Below are positions 34,448 through 34,965 of a DNA stretch of 34,965 nucleotides, in pieces. The translations under genes were made by a program, and so were the position numbers. The notes beneath the pieces are model-generated. The model worked only from the letters and a program-made list of their open reading frames with translations, was not told the DNA's origin and ran no database searches. The stretch comes from Geobacter sp. (lineage in GTDB: Bacteria; Desulfobacterota; Desulfuromonadia; Geobacterales; Pseudopelobacteraceae): positions 1-34,965 of the forward strand of contig VFJM01000198.1 in NCBI GenBank assembly GCA_009886055.1, in the 5' to 3' direction. Numbering within the stretch: position 1 is the first letter of the stretch; the number at the start of each line of letters is the position of its first letter.

Positions 34448-34965
34448 GTGCGTATTGCCCTCATGTCAGACATACACGCCAACCGGGAAGCGTTCGAGGC
34501 CTGCCTCCGGGATGTGCGCACCAGGGGCACCGACCGGTTGGTATTCCTCGGCGATTACGTCGGATACGGGGCCGATCCGGACTGGGTCGTCGATACGGTC
34601 ATGGAACTCGTGGCCGGCGGAGCGGTCGCCGTGATGGGCAACCATGATCACGCAGTATCCTGCTTGCGTGAAGACCTGAATGAGGATGCCGAAATCGCCA
34701 TGTCCTGGACACGCGGACAGCTTGGACCGGAGGCGCGCGAATTCCTTGCGAATCTGCCCATGAGGTTCGAAGATGATATGCGCCTCTACGTGCATGCGAA
34801 TGTTCAAACCAGCCGGCGATGGCACTATGTCGACAGCCCGGAGGCAGCCGGCCGGGCCCTCGAATCGTGCCGTGCGCAGACGGTCTTCTGCGGGCATCTC
34901 CATGTGCCGACCCTGTACGGGATCACCGCAACCGGGAAGATTGTCTCCTTTCGTCCGGTGTCCGG
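34448..34965 (+). CDS. Metallophosphoesterase (calcineurin-like), partial at right edge
   Basis: Frame from GTG 34448: MRIALMSDIHANREAFEACLRDV...LVFLGDYVGYGADPDWVVD...VAVMGNHDHAV...TVFCGHLHVPTLY; runs off the window so absent from the ORF list. Confidence 0.9.
   Translation, partial: MRIALMSDIHANREAFEACLRDVRTRGTDRLVFLGDYVGYGADPDWVVDTVMELVAGGAVAVMGNHDHAVSCLREDLNEDAEIAMSWTRGQLGPEAREFLANLPMRFEDDMRLYVHANVQTSRRWHYVDSPEAAGRALESCRAQTVFCGHLHVPTLYGITATGKIVSFRPVS

Noticed and set aside
1-34965. CRISPR arrays, tRNA/rRNA genes, tmRNA, SRP RNA, c-di-GMP (GEMM) riboswitches
   Set aside because: Looked for regularly spaced repeats, TPsiC-arm motifs and GEMM core motifs; none convincing by eye. A tRNAscan-SE/Infernal run would be decisive.

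Overview
This window (about 35 kb) looks like a chromosomal segment from a Geobacter/Pelobacter-type Desulfuromonadales genome. That assignment is inferred from protein families and gene content; no search was run. Most of it is ordinary metabolism: glycogen phosphorylase tail, DHH/CBS/tRNA nucleotidyltransferase, ppnP, gluQ, Slp lipoprotein, class II aldolase, PilZ protein plus GAF chemoreceptor, panBCD, a partial nuo cluster (nuoHIJKL), ric, ferredoxin, engB, folE2, TIGR04282, mqnB, YggS, Maf, GlcD-type oxidase, FKBP, greB, a hemerythrin/Fe-S/DUF1858 operon, a glycosyltransferase, ubiX, ubiA, a lipoprotein and a metallophosphatase. The main accessory region is about 19.95-23.05 kb. It holds a RAYT (IS200-like REP transposase) flanked by five structured GTAG-REP units, a secreted TPR protein, and a stand-alone protein with a TIR-like (PF10137-type) domain that is a plausible defence effector. 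Other points of interest: (i) a palindromic element inside the nuoL reading frame that resembles the panB-panC intergenic palindrome; (ii) an ankyrin-repeat gene inside a truncated nuo cluster; (iii) a TTGAY-N4-GTCAW dyad shared by the ric and hemerythrin-operon promoters; (iv) an AT-rich repeat shared by the ric leader and the ubiX-ubiA spacer; (v) gene relics: an internally deleted ubiD-like ORF and a truncated flavin oxidoreductase N-terminus; (vi) a possible ncRNA or leader with a terminator upstream of panB. No tRNA, rRNA or CRISPR array was recognised.
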